Origin: Bacteroidetes bacterium HGW-Bacteroidetes-7
GTDB taxonomy: Bacteria > Bacteroidota > Bacteroidia > Bacteroidales > UBA932
Length of the DNA stretch: 64,000 nucleotides
Assembly: GCA_002842465.1 (NCBI GenBank)
Contig: PHDA01000004.1
Span: forward strand, 1 to 64,000
Direction: 5' to 3'
Shown piece after piece: positions 1 through 7,122 of the stretch; position 1 is the stretch's first letter; every line of letters starts with the position of its first letter. The position numbers were made by a program, and so were the translations under genes. The notes under the pieces were generated by a model that was not told the origin of the DNA, ran no database searches, and was given only the letters and a program-made list of their open reading frames with translations.

Positions 1-465
1 TTTTTCCGACACTACATGTGTCTCTGCATGGGCTTTAAACTCGTGTGCATACACATATGATATCATATAGCCGTCTGAACTCACATATTTTGGCCACACG
101 GCAGGCCCCCCTTCAAAGTCCTCCACAAACCCTAGTTGGTTGATTTCAGGCTGAAGTATGAATTGAAACTCTCCCGTTTTCTTATTAAACACCGAACATT
201 CAAAATCGTAATCGTATTCGCCTTTTAAACCTCCCTTCTTAAACATTTTAGCAATCTTATCTGATAGAGATCCGGTATGAAATGTCATAAACAAATACTG
301 ATTACTTTCAAAAATCCAAAACTTGTTCCAGATGAAAGGTGCACGAGAGCGAAAATGATCTCTTTTAAGAATATCAGGTGCGTATTTACCAAAGTTGAAA
401 ATGTAGGCAGTGTCTATACTATTATCTTCATTTATAGTTAGTATATATTTGTTTAAGCCATTTTA
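1..465 (-). pseudogene. C-terminal part of six-bladed propeller lipoprotein split by the prophage
   Basis: An open reverse-strand frame runs from about position 461 off the left edge. It translates to segments such as TINEDNSIDTAYIFNFGKYAP and later VWPKYVSSDGYMISYVYAHE, which resemble the C-terminal half of Bacteroidota BF3164-type 6-bladed beta-propeller lipoproteins. It has no start codon. Its N-terminal partner lies at 34163-34861 on the same strand. Joining the two pieces at the phage ends restores one continuous frame (...KNYN + GLNKYIL...). I infer that prophage insertion inactivated the gene. The window edge hides the true C-terminus. Confidence 0.75.
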
Positions 466-472
466 TGGGGGT

Positions 473-488
473 AAAAACGAAATGTACA
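473..488 (+). repeat. Left-end transposase site, AAAAACGAAATGTACA
   Basis: The 16-mer AAAAACGAAATGTACA lies 7 bp inside the left prophage end. Its exact inverse occurs twice at the right end (34121-34136 and 34144-34159). By analogy with the L and R sites of phage Mu, these are probable MuA-like transposase binding sites. I found only one clear copy on the left. Confidence 0.75.
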
Positions 489-733
489 AAAATGATTAAA
501 TGATAAAACGTGATAAAAGCGTTAATAGGTAAAGGTTTCCGATGATTTTGTAACTACATCCATTGAAAAACGAATTGTGCAAAAAAGTTAATTTTAGTTA
601 ATTCGTGTTTTATAATTGGGCCTCAATTTGCCTCCAAAATTAGCCTTTTATTTTAATTCTTTTATATCTGTCTATAAATACCCCCTAAAATAAGCAATAA
701 TAAGTAAAATAAGGCATTTACGGGTGTCTGCCG

Positions 734-756
734 GCCGCTAAACAGCGGCTTTTTTT
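734..756 (+). terminator. Rho-independent terminator-like hairpin
   Basis: GCCGCT and AGCGGC pair around a 4-nt loop and are followed by seven T. It reads as a terminator on the + strand. It would stop transcription entering the prophage from the left flank. Confidence 0.6.
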
Positions 757-818
757 ATGTAAAGTTTAACCGGTATTTAAACGATCTTCGAATAGTGAAT
801 AAAACGGCCAAATTGCAT

Positions 819-854
819 CTGGATGGTGTTCTGGATGGTGTTCTGGATGGTGTA
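819..854. repeat. Three tandem 12-bp repeats (CTGGATGGTGTT)
   Basis: Two exact copies (819-830, 831-842) and a third ending in A instead of T (843-854) lie head to tail without spacers. The lack of spacers and the short unit rule out a CRISPR array. It may be a protein-binding array near the left prophage end. Confidence 0.8.
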
Positions 855-877
855 AACATGGTAAAAAGATAAGCTCA

Positions 878-949
878 AAACCCCCCATTACTTCCAAAAA
901 TGACCCCGAAAATGGCACTTTTTGGCGAGTAAACCCCCCATTACTTCCA
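878..949. repeat. Direct repeat pair AAACCCCCCATTACTTCCA
   Basis: The same 19-mer occurs at 878-896 and 931-949, 53 bp apart. That is about five helical turns, placing both copies on the same DNA face. It lies upstream of the first prophage gene and could be a regulator or transposase site. Confidence 0.75.
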
Positions 950-967
950 CATGTTTTAAATAACATG
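950..967. promoter_or_regulatory. Palindrome CATGTT-N6-AACATG
   Basis: Perfect 6-bp arms flank a 6-bp AT-rich centre about 80 bp upstream of the gene at 1050. This is operator-like. No regulator is assigned. Confidence 0.4.
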
Positions 968-1049
968 ACTTTGCAAAAATCGAATAATTAGATACTTATA
1001 TTGATTTTTTATTATATTTAATGCGAAAAACTGCGGAGGAAATTTAATT

Positions 1050-1622
1050 ATGTACAAATCAGGACAAAAAAATGACCAAAAAAGTATCTGGGAGGTACCC
1101 GGATCTTTATATGAAAGCATCTCAACGGAGATGGCGGTTTATTACTTCCAGCAATCTGAAAAAAGAATGGCCGAAGTGATCAGTATGATGAACAAAATAC
1201 ACGAAAGAAGCTACACGTTGTTGGGAATAATCCTGGTGATTATACCTATTGTTGTTGCTTTGTCATTTAAAACAGATCTTCTCTTGATCAAACTGGCGTC
1301 TATTTTATTGGTGTTGCTTTACGGACTATTATCAATAGGCCTTTTTTCGGTTATGAGACCCAAAGTATCTAAAACTCTCACTAGTGATCCGCGATATGTA
1401 ATTAATGACCAGGTATACGACTATATAAAAACAAAATACAAAGTAACCTCGGTTGGATTGAAAGAGATTACTTTATATGAAGTAGAGGCGAATCAAGAGA
1501 ATATTGCAATTATGCACTCACAAAACGAGAAACTCGCCAAAAAATATGGACTACTTCTAAGAAGCGTGTTTGTAACTGTAATTATTCAGCTGATTATTGC
1601 CGCGGTTGCTTTTGCTCTCTAG
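1050..1622 (+). CDS. Prophage membrane protein, 3 TM, unknown function
   Basis: This 190-residue protein is not recognised as a named family. It has a soluble N-terminal region (1-54), a TM hairpin at about 56-72 and 77-101, a helical soluble stretch (105-165) and a C-terminal TM (169-190). GGAGG lies about 12 nt upstream of the ATG, supporting this start. It sits between the left prophage end and the repressor, outside the lytic operons, a usual place for lysogenic-conversion or superinfection-exclusion genes. The reverse-strand gene at 2653-3084 has the same topology with unrelated sequence. A role in phage exclusion or abortive defence is inference only. Confidence 0.65.
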   Translation: MYKSGQKNDQKSIWEVPGSLYESISTEMAVYYFQQSEKRMAEVISMMNKIHERSYTLLGIILVIIPIVVALSFKTDLLLIKLASILLVLLYGLLSIGLFSVMRPKVSKTLTSDPRYVINDQVYDYIKTKYKVTSVGLKEITLYEVEANQENIAIMHSQNEKLAKKYGLLLRSVFVTVIIQLIIAAVAFAL

Positions 1623-1737
1623 TTTCTGGTCTTGGATCCTCCCTTGGAACAAAGGGGTTATTCAAATTTGTGTTGTCTCTTGGATTATCCGGTTTTTCCG
1701 TTGGTTGAACCGGATTGTTTTCATACTCGTTATTCAT
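1594..1737 (-). CDS. Possible 47-aa Pro/Asn-rich small protein
   Basis: An ATG-started reverse-strand frame begins 28 bp downstream of the repressor stop and would be co-transcribed with it. The product is acidic/polar and rich in Pro, Asn and Glu, with repeated NPxxP-like steps. Such a composition is unlike a random shadow frame. Its 3' end overlaps the convergent gene at 1050-1622 by 29 bp. There is no recognised family and no clear ribosome site. It could equally be non-coding 3' sequence of the repressor transcript. Confidence 0.3.
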   Translation of the reverse strand: MNNEYENNPVQPTEKPDNPRDNTNLNNPFVPREDPRPETREQKQPRQ

Positions 1738-1764
1738 TGTGTTTAATATGTGGTTAGAATATTT

Positions 1765-2199
1765 TTAACCGGCATTTGCATCCGAGGCATTGGTGTCTTT
1801 TGAACATCGTTTGAGTTGGAGATCGCGAAACCCCTCAATCATCTGCAGAAGCTTTCCTACTTCTCTGTTTAAGCGATCAATTTTTTCATCCTTTTCAATC
1901 AGCATTTTTTCCAACACCTCAATTTTCGAATTATTAAAACTTGGATTTGAATCAACTTTTGTTTTCAACACAGAATCAATTTTGCCTCTCCCAGTTATAA
2001 ACCAATCAACATTAATTGCAAACTTGTTTGCAATATCATATATAATATCGTAAGAAGGCTTTGCGTTCTTAACTCTAAAAAGCCTTGAGATTTTTTCTGA
2101 GCTTGTATATCCCAATTCTTTAGATAACGTCAAAGCATTTAATGAATGTATATTCATTATCTGTCTGATCCTTGATACTATATCATTATTTGATTCCAT
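1765..2199 (-). CDS. Prophage repressor, XRE-type HTH
   Basis: The product is a DNA-binding regulator, probably the lysogeny repressor. Residues 5-60 form an HTH_XRE-like domain (LSKELGYTSSEKISRLFR, then a Phe-Ala-Ile-Asn-Val-Asp-Trp segment typical of CI-like proteins). Residues 80-125 form a coiled-coil-like stretch likely used for dimerisation. I chose the ATG at 2199 because the in-frame upstream extension crosses the operator palindromes and lacks domain similarity. It is divergent from the Cro-like gene at 2318, the classical switch layout. A 20-bp palindrome that shares its core with the upstream operator lies inside this gene at 2015-2034. Confidence 0.8.
   Translation of the reverse strand: MESNNDIVSRIRQIMNIHSLNALTLSKELGYTSSEKISRLFRVKNAKPSYDIIYDIANKFAINVDWFITGRGKIDSVLKTKVDSNPSFNNSKIEVLEKMLIEKDEKIDRLNREVGKLLQMIEGFRDLQLKRCSKDTNASDANAG
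2015..2034. promoter_or_regulatory. Intragenic operator-like palindrome in the repressor gene
   Basis: ATTGCAAACTTGTTTGCAAT is a perfect 9+2+9 palindrome. Its core AAACTTGTTT is identical to that of the palindrome at 2235-2250 in the switch region. It is a probable auxiliary operator. Confidence 0.55.
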
Positions 2200-2224
2200 T
2201 TCAATTAAAATAATTGCAATAATG

Positions 2225-2250
2225 TTTGTATAAATACAAACTTGTTTGTA
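2225..2250. promoter_or_regulatory. Repressor operator palindromes in the immunity switch
   Basis: Two overlapping inverted repeats lie between the divergent repressor and Cro-like genes: TTTGTA-TAAA-TACAAA (2225-2240) and TACAAACTTGTTTGTA (2235-2250, perfect 7-bp arms). Position and symmetry suggest operator sites for the repressor. Confidence 0.6.
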
Positions 2251-2260
2251 ATATTGCATT

Positions 2261-2280
2261 GTCTTTCGCACAAGAAAGAC
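2261..2280. promoter_or_regulatory. Second operator class, GTCTTTC-N6-GAAAGAC
   Basis: A perfect inverted repeat with 7-bp arms lies 11 bp from the AAACTTGTTT operator and 38 bp before the Cro-like start. Its sequence differs from the other palindromes. It may be the site of the second regulator. Confidence 0.5.
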
Positions 2281-2317
2281 GACATAAAGGTATAATAAAT
2301 TTTAAATATCAAAGGAA

Positions 2318-2485
2318 ATGGCAAAAATTCTTGTAGACTATGGAGATAAAAAGCGCCTTGCTAAGACATTTGGGGTTAGTGAGGTAACCATCCGCTCAGC
2401 CCTTGCATACAGGACCAAGAGCGAGCTTTCAGAAAGAATTCGTAAGGCTGCTCTGCAGCTTGGTGGTAAAGAGAAAAACAAATAG
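2318..2485 (+). CDS. Small Cro-like HTH protein (55 aa)
   Basis: The frame starts ATG with AAAGGAA 4 nt upstream. Residues 11-48 (KRLAKTFGVSEVTIRSALAY, then a basic helix) make a short helix-turn-helix. The protein is basic and ends KEKNK. It is the first gene of the rightward early operon and is divergent from the repressor. I infer a Cro-like or early transcription regulator. The next gene starts 2 nt after its stop. Confidence 0.65.
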   Translation: MAKILVDYGDKKRLAKTFGVSEVTIRSALAYRTKSELSERIRKAALQLGGKEKNK

Positions 2486-2487
2486 CC

Positions 2488-2679
2488 ATGGACACAATAC
2501 ATAATAAATTTTTCTTTGTTGCATTTGCACTGATTGGTCTTTTGGCCCTTGTGGGAGCTCTTTTTCTTGGAGCTTCTCACCAATATTATACTGCGGCCCT
2601 GTGTGGCATAGCTTGCCTGGGATTATACAATGAGATTCGGAAGGAGAGCTCTTCAAAAAGAAGTAAGAATAATATATAA
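2488..2679 (+). CDS. Small 2-TM membrane protein (63 aa)
   Basis: Two hydrophobic helices occupy about residues 8-28 and 33-47, followed by a Lys/Ser-rich tail. It starts 2 nt after the Cro-like gene and is probably translationally coupled to it. The family is not recognised. Its 3' end overlaps the convergent gene at 2653-3084 by 27 bp. Confidence 0.5.
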   Translation: MDTIHNKFFFVAFALIGLLALVGALFLGASHQYYTAALCGIACLGLYNEIRKESSSKRSKNNI

Positions 2680-3084
2680 GGTAAACCCTATCAATGATGC
2701 AATCAGAGAAATATAACATACTTTTTCAAAGATTATTGTCGATTTTTTCAATCGAGCGTAAACCGGCTCCAACTTACGCTTCTCTTGATATGATTTTATC
2801 AATTCATCGTAATAAGCTTGACGACATTGTTGAAGAAAACCTGCGTATTCTTTATACACTAAACTCGATGAAAGGACTCCGAGTGATAATAATGATGTTG
2901 CCACCGAATACAACATCTGATATAATAGGATACTGGAGTCGCCTGGTCGAAGGGCGACTAATATGGCAAAAAGAGTTGACGAGACTAGAAGGATGTGCTG
3001 TAGAAAACTGCATTTCCTTTCGGTTGCTTGATTTGTCAGTTGAGCGAGCTGGTCAAATTGATCAAAATAATACTTCTGTTCCAT
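2653..3084 (-). CDS. Prophage membrane protein, 3 TM, reverse orientation
   Basis: This 143-residue protein is not a recognised family. It has a soluble N-terminus, a TM hairpin (about 27-46 and 53-77), a charged helical region (80-118) and a C-terminal TM (120-141). That is the same layout as the protein at 1050-1622. I prefer this strand to the overlapping forward frame (2694-3092) because of its coherent membrane topology and residue composition. It is the only reverse gene inside the early operon, so it is probably expressed on its own from lysogens. An exclusion or defence role is inferred from position only. Confidence 0.6.
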   Translation of the reverse strand: MEQKYYFDQFDQLAQLTNQATERKCSFLQHILLVSSTLFAILVALRPGDSSILLYQMLYSVATSLLSLGVLSSSLVYKEYAGFLQQCRQAYYDELIKSYQEKRKLEPVYARLKKSTIIFEKVCYISLIASLIGFTLYIILTSF

Positions 3085-3127
3085 ATGCTTAATTATTTAG
3101 TTGTTGTGGTTAGACAAAATTAAGCAA

Positions 3128-3173
3128 TCCCGGGAAAGGGCGTGATGCTGAGAGATCGAATCTTTCCCCGGGA
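3128..3173 (+). ncRNA. Hairpin element A, copy 1
   Basis: TCCCGGGAAAG pairs with CTTTCCCCGGGA (one bulged C) around a loop holding GATGCTGAGAGATCGAATC. A related element with a diverged stem but conserved loop lies at 4001-4044. This argues for a conserved RNA structure rather than a plain terminator: no T-run follows. Confidence 0.45.
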
Positions 3174-3191
3174 ACAAAAAATAAAGAATTT

Positions 3192-3362
3192 ATGAAAAAA
3201 CCAAAATGGTGCAGATTTAAAGGGATGTTAAGACTCGATAGATATCGCAGATATCAGATGAAGCAGTGGGACAATTACTGTGCTTTATTTATTGAAAACT
3301 GCAAAAGCAGAAAAAACACCTGCCCCGAGAACAAACTAACAACACACAATTATGATTACTAA
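3192..3362 (+). CDS. Small basic early protein (56 aa)
   Basis: The frame starts ATG after hairpin element A. The product is Arg/Lys-rich with four Cys (C7, C30, C37, C45) and aromatic residues (RYRRYQMKQWDNYC). The stop overlaps the next start: that ATG lies 11 nt before this stop. No family is recognised. A small nucleic-acid-binding protein is possible. Confidence 0.45.
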   Translation: MKKPKWCRFKGMLRLDRYRRYQMKQWDNYCALFIENCKSRKNTCPENKLTTHNYDY

Positions 3363-3519
3363 AACAATAACGCCCGATTATTCGGTTGAATCATCTCCCC
3401 AGGTTGGGAAAATGGTCATTGAGTACCGCATCTTTAGATTGCTGGTCTACAGGAAAGTGCTATACACTCCTTTCTACTTTGGATTCAAGGAGTACGATGG
3501 TTTTATTAGTCATTTTTAA
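3352..3519 (+). CDS. Small early protein (55 aa)
   Basis: The ATG overlaps the end of the preceding gene by 11 bp, suggesting translational coupling. The C-terminal half is aromatic and basic (YRIFRLLVYRKVLYTPFYFG). No family is recognised. The overlap and even spacing in the operon are the main support. Confidence 0.45.
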   Translation: MITKTITPDYSVESSPQVGKMVIEYRIFRLLVYRKVLYTPFYFGFKEYDGFISHF

Positions 3520-3556
3520 TCAATATCCAAACATAATAAAGCAACAAATCAATAAA

Positions 3557-3823
3557 ATGGCAACAAAAACTGTTTACAACCTGTGTCTTGAGCACAATAA
3601 ATTGATAGGCTGTAGAGAATTTCATACAGGTTCCTATGAACCAGATCTATTATTTTTTTTCGGAGAGAATAAGTTGGTTGAAGAGTCGGAGCTTGAGGGA
3701 CTCAGCGAAAGCGAGCGTTGCTATCACCTTAACCAAGATCGCATCTTGAGGGAGGTTTATATTGAAAATTATTCTGATGTAAAAATACCCGTCAAAAGCG
3801 CCGAAGTGACAGCTGTGCATTAA
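3557..3823 (+). CDS. Hypothetical early protein (88 aa)
   Basis: The frame is open further upstream, but I chose the ATG at 3557 because the upstream part overlaps the two small genes in another frame. The product is acidic with a Cys-His-containing first half (NLCLEHNKLIGCREFHTGSYE) and no TM. No family is recognised. Confidence 0.5.
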   Translation: MATKTVYNLCLEHNKLIGCREFHTGSYEPDLLFFFGENKLVEESELEGLSESERCYHLNQDRILREVYIENYSDVKIPVKSAEVTAVH

Positions 3824-4160
3824 TATGCCTAGTCCTTTTGCAAAAGTCCGGCATTTGGTAATTAATGGAGCAACCTTAGCAATACCTTCTTTTTCTGATA
3901 ATGCAGGCACTTGATAGGAAAACATATAGATCAGATTCAAGTTTTCCAAATTTTTCATAAAGATTAAATTTTAGGTTAAGCGACACAAATTTAATCAATT
4001 CCCGGAATAATGCGCGATGCTGCAGGATCGGATCCGGCTCCGGGAGCAAAGGTCAAGAAAGAGGAAAAGAAAAGACCATTTATTAAGCAGCGTTCGCGCT
4101 TCTCGCGACACGAGAGATGACCACCGGGAAAGACCGGTATTTTAAAAAGCAGTTTTAAAT
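3824..4160. other. Intergenic region before the transposase gene
   Basis: The region holds hairpin element A copy 2 (4001-4044), a weaker hairpin ACCGG-N6-CCGGT near 4120-4135 and a purine-rich leader. A reverse frame at 3650-3958 is not convincing. The space probably carries regulation of the transposition operon. Confidence 0.4.
4001..4044 (+). ncRNA. Hairpin element A, copy 2
   Basis: CCCGGA pairs with TCCGGG around a loop holding GATGCTGCAGGATCGGATC. The loop matches copy 1 (3128-3173) closely while the stem has changed with pairing kept. It lies 116 bp upstream of the transposase start. Confidence 0.45.
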
Positions 4161-6209
4161 ATGGAATACTACAATAATATTTTGTGCATAACTATGAAAG
4201 AGCTCATCAATGAAGGCTTTATGACATATGATGCTATCAGATATGGTATATCCAATAAAGGTATAAAACAACCCCGACAAGGACGTCGCTACACACCTGC
4301 ATTAATTGCTATAAATTCTCTCCCTTCACATATCATTGCTGCCGTTAAAGCCAAGTATGGCGAGCTTGAGGCAGCTCCTTCCAAGTATTCCATCCGCGGT
4401 GCATACCGTGAGGATCAGCAGGCATTAGATTTCTATCGTAAACACACCCTTCCAAATGGTGAGTTTTTAGCTGAAGAGTACATACAGGAATACACCATCA
4501 ATGCTTCATTACTTAAGGCCATCCGTTTTGTTCTCAACGATAAGAGATCTTTCACAGCATCACGTGGAAAGGCTCGTGCATCACATATTTGGCCTGCGAT
4601 TGCAAACGAAGTCACTGCCTTGAAGTCCGGCCCGGATCCAATACTACATACCTTGCCTAAGAATCCGCGTCGTTTAAAAGAACGTTTAGATCTATTTGAG
4701 AAAGAAGGTTACATTAACCTGGTCAGTGGCAAGTTCTGCAATAAGAACACTGAGAAGATTCCTGAAGAGGCAAAGCTTTGGTTACTTACAAGGTGGTCTG
4801 ACAATGTTAAAAAGTGTGCTTCTCTTACCCAGCTCTTTAGGGAATATAACGAAAAAGCTTCAGTTACTCCATCCTGGACAAAGATCAAGACTGAAAAGAC
4901 AATTTGCAATTTCATTTATTCAGAAGAGATTCAATCGTTATGGTACGCGCACAGACATGGTGAGTTGATATCAAAGGAGAAGTTCTCATATATTCATAAG
5001 ACTTTAATGCCTACAATGAGAGATTCCATTTGGTACAGTGATGGAACGAAATTGAATCTTTACTATCAATACCTTAATTCAGAAAACAAAAGGTGTGTTG
5101 GCACCTTGCAGGTGTACGAGGTGATGGATGCATACTCGGAAGTACTCCTTGGTTATCACATCAGCAAAAGCGAGGACTATGAAGCACAGTTTTTTGCTTA
5201 TAAAATGGCTTTGAACTTTGCTAAATATAAACCCTTCCAGATTTCTTACGACAACCAAGGAGGTCACAAAAAACTTGAGAGTAGTGATCTGTTAAAGAAG
5301 TTGGCACACCTTGCAATCAGAACACAGCCTTATAATGGGCGTTCAAAAACTATTGAGAACGTTTTCAGTCGTTTCCAACAACAGGTATTAAAGCAGGAAA
5401 CATTCTATACCGGCCAAAACATCACAACGAAAACTCAAGAAAGTCGTATAAATCAGGAGTTTTTTAATGCAAACTTGGATCAATTACCTACCGAACAAGA
5501 GATGAGGGATATTTACGCTGCACGGCGCGAGGAATGGAACAATATGCCACATCCCAAGACAGGCATACCTCGTATAGAGATGTACCGTTCAAGTGTCAAT
5601 CCTCAGGCTGTGAAAGTTGAGATCTGGGATATAGTAGACATGTTCTACGTTACTCGTCAAAAAGAGGTCACCTGTACTGCCTGGGGCATCACCTTTACGG
5701 AGAAAAAGATCAAGTACGACTTTATGGTTTACAAGGATGGCAACATGCCGGATCTTGACTGGCTGCAGAAAAATATTGACAAGAAGTTCGTTGTTAAGTT
5801 CGACCCATCGGATCTCTCTATGATTTTCCTATATGAGCGTACAGCAGCCGGGCTGAAGTACAATACAGTAGCATCTACCAAGGTGGCCATCCATAGGGGC
5901 AAACAAGAGCAGGAGGAGTGGGAAGCACAATACATCAAGGATATTGAGATCGCCAACAAACAGGCACGTATCAACAGGTATGAGAAGATGGAGCAGCTGC
6001 AGAGAGAGCATGGCACTCATCCGGAGGATCGTGGTTTCCGCAGTCCTGCCATCGCTGGGATTCAAACTAGTGTTGCTGCTAAGCGTAAAGCAAAGAAGTC
6101 TTCAAATGTATTAGGGTCTATAGGGGTCATTCAGAAGGCAGTCAGCAACGCTGACATCATGCAGGAGGAGGACTTTGACCCGTATGAATATGCAAAAAGA
6201 GCAATGTAA
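4161..6209 (+). CDS. MuA-like DDE transposase
   Basis: This 682-residue protein catalyses strand transfer of the phage ends during integration and replicative transposition. Residues 10-75 form a Mu-type HTH (MTYDAIRYGISNKG, then the RYTPALIAINSLP segment). Residues about 280-420 are an RNase H-fold rve core with D294 (YSDGT), D364 (SYDNQGG) and E399 (IENVFSRFQ), giving the D-x34-E spacing of DDE enzymes. A beta-barrel and basic helices follow; the C-terminus is the region that contacts MuB in Mu. The length is close to MuA (663). The MuB-like gene follows 60 bp downstream. Met12 is an alternative start. Confidence 0.93.
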   Translation: MEYYNNILCITMKELINEGFMTYDAIRYGISNKGIKQPRQGRRYTPALIAINSLPSHIIAAVKAKYGELEAAPSKYSIRGAYREDQQALDFYRKHTLPNGEFLAEEYIQEYTINASLLKAIRFVLNDKRSFTASRGKARASHIWPAIANEVTALKSGPDPILHTLPKNPRRLKERLDLFEKEGYINLVSGKFCNKNTEKIPEEAKLWLLTRWSDNVKKCASLTQLFREYNEKASVTPSWTKIKTEKTICNFIYSEEIQSLWYAHRHGELISKEKFSYIHKTLMPTMRDSIWYSDGTKLNLYYQYLNSENKRCVGTLQVYEVMDAYSEVLLGYHISKSEDYEAQFFAYKMALNFAKYKPFQISYDNQGGHKKLESSDLLKKLAHLAIRTQPYNGRSKTIENVFSRFQQQVLKQETFYTGQNITTKTQESRINQEFFNANLDQLPTEQEMRDIYAARREEWNNMPHPKTGIPRIEMYRSSVNPQAVKVEIWDIVDMFYVTRQKEVTCTAWGITFTEKKIKYDFMVYKDGNMPDLDWLQKNIDKKFVVKFDPSDLSMIFLYERTAAGLKYNTVASTKVAIHRGKQEQEEWEAQYIKDIEIANKQARINRYEKMEQLQREHGTHPEDRGFRSPAIAGIQTSVAAKRKAKKSSNVLGSIGVIQKAVSNADIMQEEDFDPYEYAKRAM

Positions 6210-6218
6210 TTAATAAAA

Positions 6219-6256
6219 ACAGGCCCGGAGGGGATTTCTCCCAACCAGGCCACAAA
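6219..6256 (+). ncRNA. Intercistronic hairpin between transposase and MuB-like gene
   Basis: An outer GGCC/GGCC pair encloses GGGG-N6-CCC. No T-run follows. It may tune expression of the MuB-like gene or limit mRNA decay. Confidence 0.35.
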
Positions 6257-6269
6257 GGACAACAAACAT

Positions 6270-7112
6270 ATGGAAAAATTTGCAAAAGAACAAATTCGTG
6301 AAGCATTAGCGATGTACTGTGAGCACAAAGGCTCGCAAAATAAGGCTGCCAACTCATTAAAAGGGGTCAGCAGTGCTGTTATTTCAAAGTTACTCAATGG
6401 AGACTGGGATCTTATAGCTGATGAAATGTGGCGCAACATAGGCGCTCAAATTGGCTACAGCTTGGATGAATGGGCTGTTGTCTCAACCAGAGACTTTCAA
6501 TTAATGACAATGTTACTGCAGGATGCTCAAAAGTATTCAAATGTATTGGCAGTGGTGGGTGATGCCGGTAGTGGAAAGAGTCTGGCCATAAGAGAGTATT
6601 CAAACAGCAATAAAAGGGTGTTTAACCTGTGTTGTAACGAATATTGGAACAGGAAAATGTTCATGCAGGAGCTGCTCAGCGCAATGGGCCGTGACTACAG
6701 TGGGTATACTGTTGGTGAGATGATGGGAGAGATTGTCTCAAAGCTGAAGATAATGGAGAATCCTATCATTGTGATGGACGAAGCAGATAAGCTTAGCGAT
6801 AATGTGCTTTACTTCTTTATCTCATTATACAACAAACTCGAAGGTCATTGTGGAATAATGTTGTGCGCTACTGATCACCTTGAGAAACGCATCAAAAGGG
6901 GGCTAAAACTCAACAAAAAGGGCTATAAAGAGATTTACTCTCGTATCGGAAGGCGTTTCATACAGTTGCAGGGAGTGAGTTCGCGTGACATAGCTGAGGT
7001 TTGTATGGCCAATGGAATAAGTGATTCTAAGATCATAAAAGAGGTTGTTGAGGATTCTGAGTGGGATCTTCGTCGTGTACGCAGAAAAATTCATGCTATA
7101 AAGAATCTGTAA
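6270..7112 (+). CDS. MuB-like AAA+ ATPase, transposition target selector
   Basis: The protein should bind DNA and ATP, choose target sites and activate the transposase. Residues 6-60 are an HTH (NKAANSLKGVSSAVISKLLNG). Walker A is GDAGSGKS (97-104) and Walker B is IIVMDEAD (166-173). The C-terminal 40 residues are basic and may contact DNA. Its length (280) fits the MuB/IstB-like family (about 312 in Mu). It lies directly after the transposase, as in Mu. The start follows an A-rich leader. Confidence 0.9.
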   Translation: MEKFAKEQIREALAMYCEHKGSQNKAANSLKGVSSAVISKLLNGDWDLIADEMWRNIGAQIGYSLDEWAVVSTRDFQLMTMLLQDAQKYSNVLAVVGDAGSGKSLAIREYSNSNKRVFNLCCNEYWNRKMFMQELLSAMGRDYSGYTVGEMMGEIVSKLKIMENPIIVMDEADKLSDNVLYFFISLYNKLEGHCGIMLCATDHLEKRIKRGLKLNKKGYKEIYSRIGRRFIQLQGVSSRDIAEVCMANGISDSKIIKEVVEDSEWDLRRVRRKIHAIKNL

Positions 7113-7122
7113 TAAGTAGAGT

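Larger units (their letters stand above)
489..1049. other. Left-end non-coding region of the prophage
   Basis: These 560 bp hold no convincing gene. They contain a terminator-like hairpin (734-756), three tandem 12-mers (819-854), a 19-bp direct repeat pair (878-896 and 931-949) and a palindrome CATGTT-N6-AACATG (950-967). A short reverse-strand open frame at 766-966 consists largely of these repeats and looks spurious. The region may hold transposition enhancer, regulator binding or packaging-start signals, as the left end does in Mu-like phages, but that is inference. Confidence 0.5.

Noticed and set aside
819-854. Possible CRISPR array
   Set aside because: Units of 12 bp are adjacent without spacers and no cas gene is present.
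766-966. Reverse open frame of 66 codons
   Set aside because: It consists of the tandem 12-mer and direct repeat and has a His-Pro-Glu repeat with no protein-like features.
2694-3092. Forward open frame of 132 codons
   Set aside because: It overlaps a reverse frame with clear TM topology on nearly its whole length and has unlikely protein composition.
3650-3958. Reverse open frame of 102 codons
   Set aside because: It overlaps the better-supported forward gene at 3557-3823 and has no domain or ribosome-site support.
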